Shown: in pieces, positions 1-8,565 of the stretch | Numbering within the stretch: the first letter of the stretch is position 1 | Layout: every line of letters begins with the position of its first letter | Assembly (NCBI GenBank): GCA_963745665.1 | Contig: CAVUYE010000002.1 | Span: 2,046,001-2,110,000, forward strand | Length of the DNA stretch: 64,000 nucleotides | Direction: 5' to 3' | From: Bog-473 sp963745665 | GTDB lineage: Bacteria; Actinomycetota; Acidimicrobiia; Acidimicrobiales; RAAP-2 | Notes under the pieces: generated by a model | Told to the model about the DNA's origin: nothing | The model's input: the letters and a program-made list of their open reading frames with translations, nothing else | Databases searched by the model: none | Position numbers and translations under genes: made by a program

Positions 1-565
1 TGGCCTCAATGACCTTGCCCACGTACGGCTGCAGCTCGCGCACACGACGCAGCTCGACGAGCGAAGCGGGCAGGAAGCCGCGCAGGCCGATGTCGACGAT
101 CAGGCCGCCCTTGACGACCTCGATGACGGGACCGGACACCATCTCGCCGTTGTTCTTCTTCTCTTCAATGGTCGTCCAGGCCCGCTCGTACTGGGCGCGC
201 TTCTTGGACAGGACGAGGCGTCCCTCCTTGTCCTCCTTCTGGAGCACGAGGGCCTCGACGTGGTCGCCCAGCGAGACGATCTCGGACGGGTCGACGTCGT
301 TGCGGATGGAGAGCTCGCGGGCGGGGATGACCCCTTCGGACTTGAAGCCGATGTCGAGGAGGACCTCGTCGCGGTCGATCTTGACGACCGTCCCCTCAAT
401 GACGTCGCCGTCGTCGAACTCGATGATGGAGTCACCCATCGCCTTTTCGAGATCGGCGTCACCGAGATCGTCGTCGACGATGGCGCGGGGGGTGTAGTTC
501 CCCTCGGCGTCGAAGCTGCCCATCGCTTCGGGGGAGAGGAGGGTGGTGCGTGCTGCGTCAGCCAT
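1..565 (-). CDS. rpsA: 30S ribosomal protein S1, N-terminal part (runs off the window)
   Basis: S1 binds mRNA on the small ribosomal subunit and helps load messages with weak leaders. The first 188 residues are visible. An acidic N-terminal region is followed by an S1/OB-fold repeat (GDVIEGTVVKIDRDEVLLDI) and the start of a second one (GPVIEVVKGGLIVDIGLRGF). The ATG at 565 follows a clear AAGGAG ribosome site (571-578). It lies downstream of polA on the same strand, the polA-rpsA order known from mycobacteria. The C-terminus is outside the window. The identification is secure; operon membership with polA is inferred. Confidence 0.95.
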   Translation of the reverse strand, partial: MADAARTTLLSPEAMGSFDAEGNYTPRAIVDDDLGDADLEKAMGDSIIEFDDGDVIEGTVVKIDRDEVLLDIGFKSEGVIPARELSIRNDVDPSEIVSLGDHVEALVLQKEDKEGRLVLSKKRAQYERAWTTIEEKKNNGEMVSGPVIEVVKGGLIVDIGLRGFLPASLVELRRVRELQPYVGKVIEA

Positions 566-581
566 GGTGAAGCTCCTTGCG

Positions 582-602
582 GCGGGTGCGACTTGCACCC
601 GC
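582..602 (-). promoter_or_regulatory. Perfect 8-bp hairpin just upstream of the rpsA ribosome site
   Basis: GCGGGTGC and GCACCCGC flank a 5-nt loop. The base of the hairpin is four bases upstream of the AAGGAG site of rpsA. In several bacteria rpsA is autoregulated through leader structure, so this could modulate S1 translation. That role is inference; only the inverted repeat is seen. Confidence 0.4.
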
Positions 603-688
603 AGGACCGCGCCGGGGTCAGTTCGAGGAATACGGGTTGCGCCGCCACCGGAGCCGGCGGGCAAGACGGGTCAGCGTAGCAGCTGCTC

Positions 689-706
689 AGGGGGGTTCTC
701 CCCCTT
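689..706 (-). terminator. Possible polA terminator hairpin
   Basis: A run of six G and a run of five C are separated by TTCT, 28 bases past the polA stop. No U-tract follows on the minus strand, so it would be an atypical terminator. It may also be a chance structure in a GC-rich spacer. Confidence 0.3.
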
Positions 707-733
707 CGCGCCGCCTCGTCTACCCCTTCGCCC

Positions 734-3514
734 CTATCCCTTTGCGGCCGCCCAGCTCGGCCCCGTCGCCATGGAGATGGTGAGGGGGACCTGGAGGTCG
801 GCCGCCCCGGTCAGGGCGGACTCGGTGAGGCGGCGCACGTCCTCCTCCTCGCCGGCGGCAACCTCGACGATGACCTCGTCGTGCACCTGGAGCACGAGGC
901 GGCTGGCCAGCTGCTGGGCCTCGAGGTCACGGTCCAGGCGCACCAGCGCCAGCTTGAAGATGTCGGCGGCCAGTCCCTGAATGCCGGCGTTCATGGCCTG
1001 GCGCTCGGCCGCCTGGCGGACCCGGTAGTTCGCCGAGAGCAGGTCGGGCAGCGGCCGGATGCGGCCGAAGAGCGTGCGGGTGGCGCCCTCAATCTTGGCA
1101 TCGGCCACGGCATGGTCCATGTACTGCTTCACGAGCGGGAAGGCGCCGAAGTAGCTCTCCATGATGGCGGCCGCCTCCTCGACCGCGACGCCAAGGCGCT
1201 GGCTCAGCCCGTAGGCCTCCATGCCGTAGGCCAGGCCGTAGGAGACCATCTTGGAGTACTCGCGCTGGGTATGGCTCACCTCTTCGGGCAGGATCCCGTA
1301 GACGGCCGCCGCCACCGTCCGGTGCACGTCCGACCCGGTCGTCAGCGCGTCGATCAACCCCGGGTCACCCGAGAGGTGCGCGATGCAACGCAACTCCACC
1401 TGGTCGTAGTCGGCCACCAGGAATGTGCAGCCCTCCGCCGGCACGAAGGCCCGCCGGAACTGCTTGCCCTGCTCTGTCCGCACCGGGATGTTGTGCAGGT
1501 TGGGGCGGTCCGACGAGATGCGCCCGGTCCGGGCCACCGTCTGCCCGAACGACGCGTGGATGCGCCCGTCGGGGCCCACCTCGGCCAGCAGGCTCTCGCC
1601 GTAGGTCGAGCGCAGCTTCTCCACCTCGCGGTAGGCCAGCAGCGTCTCGATGATCGGGTGGTCGCCCCGCAGGCTCTCGAGCGTCTGCGCGTCGGTCGAG
1701 AAACCGGTCTTGGTCTTCTTGCCCGGGGTCAGGCCGAGCTCGTCGTAGAGCACGGTCCGCAGCTGGGGCGTCGAGTTGACGTTGAACTCGTGGCCGGCGA
1801 GCTCCTGCACCTCGGCCTGCAGGCTGGCCGCCGACTCCTTCAGGGCATCGGTGATCACCTGCAGCTCGGCCCTGTCCACGCCGATGCCGGCCACTTCCAT
1901 CTTGGCCAGGACCCGCACCAGCGGCGTCTCGATGTCGTCGTGCAGCTGCACCATGTTATCGACGTCGATGCGGTGACGGAAGCCCAGGGCCATGCCCGCG
2001 ACGTCGGCCGCTTCGCCCGCGCCGTCCTGGGCGAGGTCCCGCTCGGTCTCGCCGGGCTCCACGATGTCGAGGCTCAGCTGGCCCGTCTGCTCGCGCAGCT
2101 GCGACAGCTCGTACTCCCCCGTCGAGGCGTCGAGCAGGTAGGCGGCCACGGCGGTGTCCATCTTCAGGCCCGTGAGGTCGATGCCGAGTGGGAGCAGCGA
2201 GCGCATGGCCTCCTTGACCCCGTGGCCGACGAAGGGACTGGCGAGGAGTGCGTTCAGCTTCTTCGCCACCGAAGCGGTTCCCAGCGCCGCCGCCGGCACC
2301 AGGACGCCGAGGCCCGCCTCCTCGCCCTCGGTGGCCACCAGGACGAGTGCCACCAGGTCGCTGCGCCCCGGCATGCCGTCCCAGCGGGCCGCCAGGGCCA
2401 GGCTCCCGGTGCCGAGCGTGGAAAGCGCGGCAGTCACATCGGCCGCCGTGGTGGGCAGCGCCACCTCGCGCAGGTCGAAGGGCGGAACGACCGGTTCCGC
2501 CGGTGGGGGGTGCCCCTCGGTGGCGGCGGCGACCGCTGCCTCGGCGCCCTTCGCGGCCGGGCCCGCGCTGCCGGCGACGGGCGTGCCGAGCGCGCCGGCG
2601 TCGAGCAACTCCTCCAGGCGGCCCCAGACCGTCTTCATCTCGAAGCGGTCGAACGTGGCCGCCGCCGTGGTCCGGTCCCACGCCCCCAGCGTCAGGTGGG
2701 TCACGTCGACCTCGAGCGGCACGTCGCGCACGAGCGGGATGATGCGGGCGTTGGAGCGAGCCAGCTCCTCGTTCTCGGCGAGGTTCTCCCGCAGCTTGGG
2801 CGTCTGCTCATCGAGGTGGGAGAAGATGCCGTCGAGGTCGCCGTACTTGGTCAGCAGCTTGGCCGCGGTCTTCTCCCCCACGCCCGGGATCCCGGGCAGG
2901 TTGTCCGACGGGTCGCCGCGCAGCGAGGCCAGCAGCACGTACTGCGACGGCGGGACTCCGGTGCGCTCGAAGATGCCGGCCTCGTCGTAGAGCGCGTAGT
3001 CGCTCACGCCGCGCTTGTTGTAGAGCACGCGCACCCACGGGTCCTGCACCAGCTGGAAGCTGTCGCGGTCGCCGGTGACGATCACAACCTCGGTCTCTCT
3101 CGCGACCGCCTCGGTGGCCAGTGTGGCGAGGACGTCGTCGGCCTCGAACCCCGGCGCCTCGATCACGGGGATGGCGAGCGCGGCCATGACCTCACGGATC
3201 ATGTCGAACTGGGGCGGGAGCAACCACGGCGTCTCGGCCCGGCCGGCCTTGTAGTCCTCGAGGATCTCGTCGCGGAAGGTGGCGCCGGGGGCGTCGAAGG
3301 CCACCGCCAGGGCGGAGGGGTGCTGCTCCCGGATCAGGTACACCAACATGGAGGTGAAGCCGTGCACGGCGTTGGTGACGACGCCGGTCGTGGTGGCCAG
3401 GGTGTCCGGCAGCGCGAAGTAGGCCCGGAAAGCCAGCGACATGCCGTCGAGCAGCAGCAGCGGTCCCGAGCGCTCCTGCGTCGAGGCCGAGGCCGAGGCC
3501 GGTGCCGACGTCAT
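734..3514 (-). CDS. polA: DNA polymerase I
   Basis: This enzyme fills gaps and removes primers during repair and Okazaki-fragment processing. Residues 20-310 form the 5'-3' exonuclease (flap endonuclease) domain with VIVTGDRDSFQLV and a helix-hairpin-helix (PGIPGVGEKTAAKL). Residues about 340-530 occupy the place of the proofreading domain, but the first acidic DxE motif is absent, so 3'-5' exonuclease is probably inactive. The polymerase domain has motif A DYDQVELR near 702, the O-helix segment SKMVSYGLAYG, and motif C QVHDEV near 876. In the O-helix a Tyr stands where E. coli has Phe. The length of 926 aa is normal. It lies 10 bases after the ANTAR regulator and upstream of rpsA. Confidence 0.97.
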   Translation of the reverse strand: MTSAPASASASTQERSGPLLLLDGMSLAFRAYFALPDTLATTTGVVTNAVHGFTSMLVYLIREQHPSALAVAFDAPGATFRDEILEDYKAGRAETPWLLPPQFDMIREVMAALAIPVIEAPGFEADDVLATLATEAVARETEVVIVTGDRDSFQLVQDPWVRVLYNKRGVSDYALYDEAGIFERTGVPPSQYVLLASLRGDPSDNLPGIPGVGEKTAAKLLTKYGDLDGIFSHLDEQTPKLRENLAENEELARSNARIIPLVRDVPLEVDVTHLTLGAWDRTTAAATFDRFEMKTVWGRLEELLDAGALGTPVAGSAGPAAKGAEAAVAAATEGHPPPAEPVVPPFDLREVALPTTAADVTAALSTLGTGSLALAARWDGMPGRSDLVALVLVATEGEEAGLGVLVPAAALGTASVAKKLNALLASPFVGHGVKEAMRSLLPLGIDLTGLKMDTAVAAYLLDASTGEYELSQLREQTGQLSLDIVEPGETERDLAQDGAGEAADVAGMALGFRHRIDVDNMVQLHDDIETPLVRVLAKMEVAGIGVDRAELQVITDALKESAASLQAEVQELAGHEFNVNSTPQLRTVLYDELGLTPGKKTKTGFSTDAQTLESLRGDHPIIETLLAYREVEKLRSTYGESLLAEVGPDGRIHASFGQTVARTGRISSDRPNLHNIPVRTEQGKQFRRAFVPAEGCTFLVADYDQVELRCIAHLSGDPGLIDALTTGSDVHRTVAAAVYGILPEEVSHTQREYSKMVSYGLAYGMEAYGLSQRLGVAVEEAAAIMESYFGAFPLVKQYMDHAVADAKIEGATRTLFGRIRPLPDLLSANYRVRQAAERQAMNAGIQGLAADIFKLALVRLDRDLEAQQLASRLVLQVHDEVIVEVAAGEEEDVRRLTESALTGAADLQVPLTISMATGPSWAAAKG

Positions 3515-3524
3515 GGCGTCGACA

Positions 3525-4148
3525 CTACGGGGTCAGTGTGCCGTCGACGACCTGCTGCGCCACGTCGCGCATGCGGGCGCGCGTCTGCATGGCGGTGCGC
3601 TGAATGAAGCCGAACGCCTCGTCTTCGGGGAGGTCGTCCCGTTCCATCAGGACCTGCTTGGCCTCGTCGACCACGCGCCGGGTGGCGATCTTGTCCTCGG
3701 CCCCGTCGGCCCCGTCGGCGGCGTGCTCGGCCTCGTCCGCCGCAATGGCCCAGTCCTGGCGGGCCCGGGCCAGGATGCCGGCGATGGCCGGCAGGAGCTC
3801 GCGGGGTTGGAAGGGCTTGATCAGGTAGGCCGCCACCCCCGAGTCCCGCGCCTCCTCAATGAGGTCGCGCTGGCTGAACGCCGTAAGGAGGAGGACGGCG
3901 ACCTGGTGGCGGGAGGTGATCTCGCGGGCGGCCCGCAGGCCGTCCATCCCGGGCATCTTGACGTCGAGGATGGCCAGGTCGGGCCGGTGCCGCTCGACCA
4001 GGGTCACCGCCTCGTCGCCGCGCCCGGTCTCCCCCACCACCTCGTAGCCGGCGGTTACCAGGATCTCCTTGAGGTCGAGGCGCACGATCGCCTCGTCCTC
4101 GGCGATCACCACGCGGGCCAGCGTCGCCGGCCCGTCGCCCGCCGTCAC
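3525..4148 (-). CDS. pdtaR: ANTAR-domain response regulator (PdtaR-like)
   Basis: A 207-aa two-domain regulator. The receiver domain (about 12-125) has the acidic pair EDE, phospho-acceptor Asp62 in LDVKMPGMDG, and KPF. The ANTAR RNA-binding domain (about 135-195) contains TRRVVDEAKQVLMERDDLPE. Phosphorylated ANTAR proteins bind paired hairpins in mRNA and prevent termination. The open frame extends upstream to 4394 but there it overlaps the next gene with noncoding-like composition, so GTG 4148 is the best start. It lies directly upstream of polA, as does Rv1626 near polA in M. tuberculosis. The partner kinase is not in the window. Confidence 0.9.
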   Translation of the reverse strand: MTAGDGPATLARVVIAEDEAIVRLDLKEILVTAGYEVVGETGRGDEAVTLVERHRPDLAILDVKMPGMDGLRAAREITSRHQVAVLLLTAFSQRDLIEEARDSGVAAYLIKPFQPRELLPAIAGILARARQDWAIAADEAEHAADGADGAEDKIATRRVVDEAKQVLMERDDLPEDEAFGFIQRTAMQTRARMRDVAQQVVDGTLTP

Positions 4149-4182
4149 GCCTGGACCCCGGTCACCGCCCGACGGGGTGCGG

Positions 4183-4476
4183 TCACTGCTTGCCCGTGGC
4201 GACGGCGGCCAGGAGCTCGTCCTGGCGGCGCTCCAGGTCGCCCACCACCTTGCCCAGCGCATCGCGCGCCCGCACCATGGCGTCGGCATGCCGCGCGGCC
4301 TCGTTGTGCTCCTGGCTGGCGAGCGGGGTCTCCGAGACGAGGGCGCGCACGCGCGCCTCGTCGGCCGATTCCTGGACAACCGCCAACTGCTCATTCAGCA
4401 CGGCCAACTCCTCCCGCGCCCGGACCAGCCGGGTGTGGACGTCTCTGATCCGCCGCTCCAAGAGGACGCGATGCAT
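4183..4476 (-). CDS. Small coiled-coil protein of unknown function
   Basis: A 97-aa protein, rich in Glu, Arg, Ala and Leu, with heptad-like spacing over most of its length (REELAVLNEQLAVVQESADE, then GDLERRQDELLAAV). There is no signal peptide or membrane segment. It sits between menC (6-nt gap) and the ANTAR regulator (34-nt gap) on the same strand, so it is probably co-transcribed with the regulator. I do not recognise the family. A dimerising or adaptor role is possible but not shown. Confidence 0.65.
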   Translation of the reverse strand: MHRVLLERRIRDVHTRLVRAREELAVLNEQLAVVQESADEARVRALVSETPLASQEHNEAARHADAMVRARDALGKVVGDLERRQDELLAAVATGKQ

Positions 4477-4482
4477 GGAGCG

Positions 4483-5640
4483 TCAAGTGTAGGTGGCAGC
4501 GAACCAGCGACGCTGCGCCTCCAGCCGCTCCAGAGTGGGGCCGTCGGGTGGGCTCCCGACGCCGGGCCCCGCCGGCACCCGGACCCAGCCGTCGTGCACG
4601 GGCGGGTACCCGCAGGGATCCACGGCGAGGTACTCGGCCGGGTCCCCCAGGTCGCTGACCAGGCCCGTCGCGTCCTGGTTCAGGCGGGCCGCCAACGCCA
4701 GGTTCGAGGCCCGTCCCAGCCCGGCCTCGAAGAAGCCGCCGACGAATGCGGGCACTCCGGCGGCGACGCAGGCGGCGTGGGAGGCCCGGGTGGCGCGCAG
4801 TCCCCCGAGGCGGGCCGGCTTGAGGCAGGCCATGGCACAGGCGCCGTTGCGCAGCGCGTCGGTGACCCGCCGCGGCGTGGAGAGCGACTCGTCCAGGCAG
4901 ATGGGGACCGGGAGCACGCGGGCCAGCTTGGCGTGCGCCACCAGGTCCGCCGGCGGCAGAGGTTGCTCGATGCAGAGCACGTCGAACTCGGCCAGCCGGC
5001 TCAGCACCGCCACGTCCGCGGCCGCGGCGGTGAAGGACCCGTTGGCGTCGACCTGCAGCACGAGGCTGGGGTGGTCGGCGCGAACGGCGCGCACCGGTTC
5101 GACCTCCCAGCCGGGTTCGATCTTCAGACGCACCCGCGCCGCGCCGGCCCCGACGACGGAGTCGACCTCCCGGCACAGGGCGGCGACGTCGCGCCCGTCG
5201 GGGATCCCCACGACGGCACCCACCGCCATGGCCTCGAACCCCTCGGTCACGCCGAGGTCCTCGGCCAGCGAGCGCCCGGCGGCGCGGAGCTCGGCGTCGG
5301 CCACGGCCATCTCGAACACGGCGGCGAGCATCCGGTCCACCGCCGTGCTCCCGAAGAGCTGCGACACCTCTGCGGCGGTGGGCAGCTGACCGCTCCGGGC
5401 CGCCGTGGCCTGGAGGAGGCGGGGTACGCCCCGTTCCGCCGCGGCCTCCGCCACCACGGGCAGCGCCGGGTCGACCGTCGTCCCCTCGGCCAGGGCGGCG
5501 CACTCGCCCCAGCCCTCGCCCCCTTCGGTGGCGACCCGCACGAAGAGCAGCGGACGCACCCGATGGACGCCGGCGGCGGTGCCGATGGCCTGGCGGAAGG
5601 GCAGGTCCACCTGCACGAGCTCGACGCCGGAGAGCTTCAT
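4483..5640 (-). CDS. menC: o-Succinylbenzoate synthase (enolase superfamily)
   Basis: MenC dehydrates SHCHC to o-succinylbenzoate in menaquinone synthesis. The 385-aa protein has the enolase-superfamily layout: an N-terminal capping domain, then a barrel. The barrel holds a catalytic lysine region VRLKIEPG, metal ligands in VDANGS, IEQPL and LDESL, and the second lysine in CLKPARLGG. Two other menaquinone genes, ubiE/menG and menF, lie at 36-38 kb, which supports this substrate over a dipeptide epimerase or N-acylamino acid racemase. It is the first gene of the minus-strand group that runs down to rpsA, divergent from tRNA-Leu. Confidence 0.85.
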   Translation of the reverse strand: MKLSGVELVQVDLPFRQAIGTAAGVHRVRPLLFVRVATEGGEGWGECAALAEGTTVDPALPVVAEAAAERGVPRLLQATAARSGQLPTAAEVSQLFGSTAVDRMLAAVFEMAVADAELRAAGRSLAEDLGVTEGFEAMAVGAVVGIPDGRDVAALCREVDSVVGAGAARVRLKIEPGWEVEPVRAVRADHPSLVLQVDANGSFTAAAADVAVLSRLAEFDVLCIEQPLPPADLVAHAKLARVLPVPICLDESLSTPRRVTDALRNGACAMACLKPARLGGLRATRASHAACVAAGVPAFVGGFFEAGLGRASNLALAARLNQDATGLVSDLGDPAEYLAVDPCGYPPVHDGWVRVPAGPGVGSPPDGPTLERLEAQRRWFAATYT

Positions 5641-5698
5641 GCCAGGAGCGCTCCCACCCCGCCACCGTAGATCGAAGCTTGTACGATCAGGCGTTCTC

Positions 5699-5781
5699 GC
5701 CCGGATGGCGGAATGGCAGACGCGGCGGCCTCAAAAGCCGCTGTCCGAAAGGGCGTGCGGGTTCGAGTCCCGCTCCGGGCA
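5699..5781 (+). tRNA. tRNA-Leu (anticodon CAA)
   Basis: The acceptor stem GCCCGGA pairs with TCCGGGC, with discriminator A at 5781. The anticodon stem GCGGC/GCCGC carries loop CTCAAAA, giving anticodon CAA. A long variable arm (TGTCCGAAAGGGCGT) is typical of class II tRNA-Leu. The T-arm has GTTCGAGTC between GCGGG and CCCGC. No CCA is encoded. Confidence 0.96.
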
Positions 5782-6215
5782 CGGTGTCATGTCGCACGAC
5801 ATCGAGGACCGAGTGCCTCCTCGTCGGCGCAGGATGTGCGTCGCCTTCGACTGCACCACATTCTTCGCGGTCGTGTAACCAGCCGTTCACCAGGACAATT
5901 GCGGCTTTGCCGGACAGTCCGGATGGTCCTTGCGGGAGTTCGAGTTACGCTCCAGGCACCCACCGCGACCAGCGGCTTCGTGGAAATTGTGTCAGCGCCG
6001 AGGTCGTCGGAGTGGTCGCCCGCCGCGATCACCGCTTGCAGCCACACCCATGTTTCGCACAACGGGGATCACCCCGTTCGCCCGATGGGCCGATAGTCGC
6101 GTTGGGGCGAGTGGCAGGACGTGCAAACCTGGGGCGGTCCATGGCTACCGTCCCGGCGCGGATCGTGGACATGAGCGCTCCATTCGCGGAATTACCCGAC
6201 CCTGATCGATATTTC
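5782..6215. other. Noncoding spacer between tRNA-Leu and the secreted protein
   Basis: An open frame crosses this stretch on the plus strand, but it contains the tRNA and has no protein-like composition. The one structure I see is a 7-bp inverted repeat, AACGGGG-ATCA-CCCCGTT, at 6061-6078, about 140 bases upstream of the next start. It is probably leader or promoter DNA. I see no attachment-site repeat of the tRNA end. Confidence 0.5.
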
Positions 6216-7688
6216 ATGACCCGCATCTTTAGAAGCGTTGCATTCGTTCTGGCCCTGGCCGTAGCCGGCCTCGGCGCGGGCGCGTTCGCGTCGACGGCGG
6301 GTGGGAACGTCGCTGTGTCGTCGAGCGGCTTCACCCCGCTCCCGCCGGGCTGGGAACTGTGCATCCTCGAGGGATTGACCGCACCGGCGACTGCGGCCAA
6401 CGTCGCCGACCTCGACCAGTGGCAGGCCGCCGAGGGCGGTTCGACCAACAACACAGCGGCCTTCAACCCCTTCAATACGCAGCGGACGACCGACAGCTCG
6501 GGAGCCCCCATCCCCGGCATCACGTCGGCCAACGGGTTCCCCGCCTTTCCAACCTGGGCCGCAGGGTGTGCGGCGACGGTGGCAACGCTCTTCCAGCCGA
6601 ACATGTGGGTGATCACCGCCGCTCTGCGGGCGGGGAACGTGACACCAGCGCCCGCGTTCCTCGCCGTCGTCGACCAGAGCTCGTGGTGTGCGCCGTCGCC
6701 CGGGGGCGTGCCTTGCTACGTCAATGCCATGGAGGTGACTCCCGGCAGCCTCGTCCTTGACGTTCCCGCATCGTCTGCGCTCGACGTCTACTCCAACGTC
6801 AACACCGACCTCAAATCCTACCAACAGTCCCTCACCACGGTGGCCGCCGACGGGAACGTCATGGCCATCCGCAATTTGTCCCTTGCCACAGCGGAATCAG
6901 AGGTGGCCGCGGCCCAGGACCACTTCGGCGCATCGTCGCGCGCCCTGCAGAGCTTTGCCGTCAGTGAGTACGTGAACAGCGGCCTCTACTCGGGCGCCCC
7001 GCTGGTCAGTAACGGGAGCACGCAACCGCTCACTGCGAAGACGCCCCAAAATTCCGACGGCGTCGTGGCGCAGCAGTATCTCGGAGTGGCAGCCAACAAT
7101 CTCATCTCGAAGAACAATGCGGCCGTCGGGGCGGTCAAAGACTCCAAACAGCACCGCAGCGAGGCCGCCAAGGCTCTGGGGCGGGCCGCACTGGCGCTGA
7201 CGACGGACGAGGTGGCCGAGAACCGCGACCTGACGCAACTCATCAAGGACGTCGGCACTCTCGAACACGCCGGAGCCTGTGCGACGGTGACCATCACCCC
7301 GCCTCCGTCGATGCTGACCGCGACGCCCGGCGTGACGACCAGCACGACGACGACCACGACCACCACGACCACCACGACCGTCCCCCCGACGACCACGACG
7401 ACACTCCCACCGACCACGACCACAACGACGACGACCGTCCCGCCGACGACCACGACCACCGTGCCCACGAGCATCCCGCTGATCGTGCCGACGCCGACGA
7501 CAACGACCACGACGATCCCGCCGAGCACCACGACGACACTCCCACCGACGACGACGACCACGACCACGACGACACTCCCTGCGGCGCCGCAACCCGCCAC
7601 GGCAACCGCTCCTCCCGCAGAGGCCGCGGGCGTCTCGGCGCTCCAGGGTTGCATCGCCACCTTCGCTCCCCCCGCCGCCACGACCTGA
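6216..7688 (+). CDS. Secreted protein with Thr/Pro-rich C-terminal tail
   Basis: A 490-aa protein. Starting at ATG 6216 it has a signal peptide: MTRIFRS, then a hydrophobic core VAFVLALAVAGLGAGAFAST. ATG 6171 is an alternative that adds 15 polar residues. Residues about 30-365 form an unrecognised extracellular domain with paired cysteines (for example WELCILEG, SWCAPSPGGVPCY). Residues about 372-457 are runs of Thr broken by VPP and LPP, a likely glycosylated or cell-wall-spanning stalk. The end (GCIATFAPPAATT) has no LPXTG signal or terminal membrane helix. It converges on the S53 protease gene. Function unknown. Confidence 0.75.
   Translation: MTRIFRSVAFVLALAVAGLGAGAFASTAGGNVAVSSSGFTPLPPGWELCILEGLTAPATAANVADLDQWQAAEGGSTNNTAAFNPFNTQRTTDSSGAPIPGITSANGFPAFPTWAAGCAATVATLFQPNMWVITAALRAGNVTPAPAFLAVVDQSSWCAPSPGGVPCYVNAMEVTPGSLVLDVPASSALDVYSNVNTDLKSYQQSLTTVAADGNVMAIRNLSLATAESEVAAAQDHFGASSRALQSFAVSEYVNSGLYSGAPLVSNGSTQPLTAKTPQNSDGVVAQQYLGVAANNLISKNNAAVGAVKDSKQHRSEAAKALGRAALALTTDEVAENRDLTQLIKDVGTLEHAGACATVTITPPPSMLTATPGVTTSTTTTTTTTTTTTVPPTTTTTLPPTTTTTTTTVPPTTTTTVPTSIPLIVPTPTTTTTTIPPSTTTTLPPTTTTTTTTTLPAAPQPATATAPPAEAAGVSALQGCIATFAPPAATT
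7330..7590 (+). repeat. ACG/ACC triplet-rich repeat coding a Thr/Pro stalk
   Basis: Imperfect tandem runs of ACG and ACC codons, punctuated by CCG/CCC, encode blocks such as TTTTTTTVPPTTTTTLPP. The codons are mixed, so the repeat is selected at protein level rather than being pure triplet expansion. Copy number may vary between strains or assemblies. Confidence 0.85.
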
Positions 7689-7778
7689 TCGGGCCCAGGG
7701 TCGCGGGGCTCCCGCCTCTTGCGTCGCTGGCCCCAGCGGTCCGGGACGTGGGCGCGCCGCGCCCTCGTGAAGAGGTGC

Positions 7779-8565
7779 TCAGAACCCCGTCGCCGCGATG
7801 ATGGAGCCGTTCAGATGGTTCCCGGCCATCGATCCGTCATTAGGAGCGTCCCCATACGAGAAGACGGAACCCTGTCCCGAAGCGACCCAATAACCTCCGC
7901 CGTCAGAATCCGAGAAGATCGCCGACGCCGGGTTGAAGCCCCCGACCGATCCCGTCGGGCCGCCTCGGCCGATGGCGTCGCCGTAGGCATACACGGCCCC
8001 GTCGGCCAGCAGGACCCAATACCCGTGCCCATCGGCGGTACGGACGGCCGATGTCACCGGCGAGCCCTGATTCCCGGGGGAGCCGTAGAAAGGCGCATCG
8101 CCGAAGGCGTACACGTTGCCGGTCTGGGTGACCAGCCAGTACCCGTTGCCCGATGCGTCCGGCACGACAGCGACCGCGGCACCCGAGCAGCCACCCATGC
8201 CCGGGCATGAACCCGCAAAGCGGGCGTCGCCGAAGGCGAAAACGCCCCCGTCGGAGGCGACCATGAAGTAGCCGCCGCCGTCGGAGGACGGCACCATGCC
8301 GACGATGGGTGCGTTGAGGCTGTGCGGAAGCCCCGACCCCGCCGGCGCCAGCCCTGCGCCCGGTATCGAGCCGTAGTAGCCGGCGTTGCCGAAGGCGAAG
8401 ACCCCACCATCGGAAGCCACCAACCAGTACCCGGCCTTGTTCGCCGTCGGGCTGATGCCGACCACAGGCCGCTGCAACGCGATATTGCCGGTCGACCCGT
8501 AGAACTGCGCCGAACCGAACGTGAAGATGCCACCATCGGAACCGACGAGCCAGTAGCCGTGTGCG
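7779..8565 (-). repeat. Six degenerate 42-aa GYWLVxSDGG repeats (C-terminus of first S53 protease)
   Basis: Six successive units start with GYWLV, GYFMV or GYWV and contain SDGGxFxFGxAxFYGS. They are more divergent than the copies in the 59-kb protease; some have lost SDGG. Six blades suggest a small propeller or cell-surface binding domain, which is inference. Confidence 0.85.

Noticed and set aside
881..3607. A 908-codon open frame on the plus strand
   Set aside because: It is antisense to the intact polA gene and its product is low-complexity Arg/Gly/His; long antisense frames are normal at this GC content.
4149..4394. Longer N-terminus for the ANTAR regulator
   Set aside because: The extension overlaps the small coiled-coil gene and has Arg/Pro/Ser-rich noncoding character.
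5699..5900. tRNA-Leu as an integration site of a mobile element
   Set aside because: I find no direct repeat of the tRNA 3' end, no integrase and no phage or plasmid genes.
6089..6096. GCCGATAG resembling a sigma-28 -10 element
   Set aside because: No TAAA-type -35 at the right distance and no motility genes in the window.
5679..7688. Long ORF starting before and crossing tRNA-Leu
   Set aside because: The tRNA lies within it; protein-like sequence and a signal peptide begin only at 6216 (or 6171).
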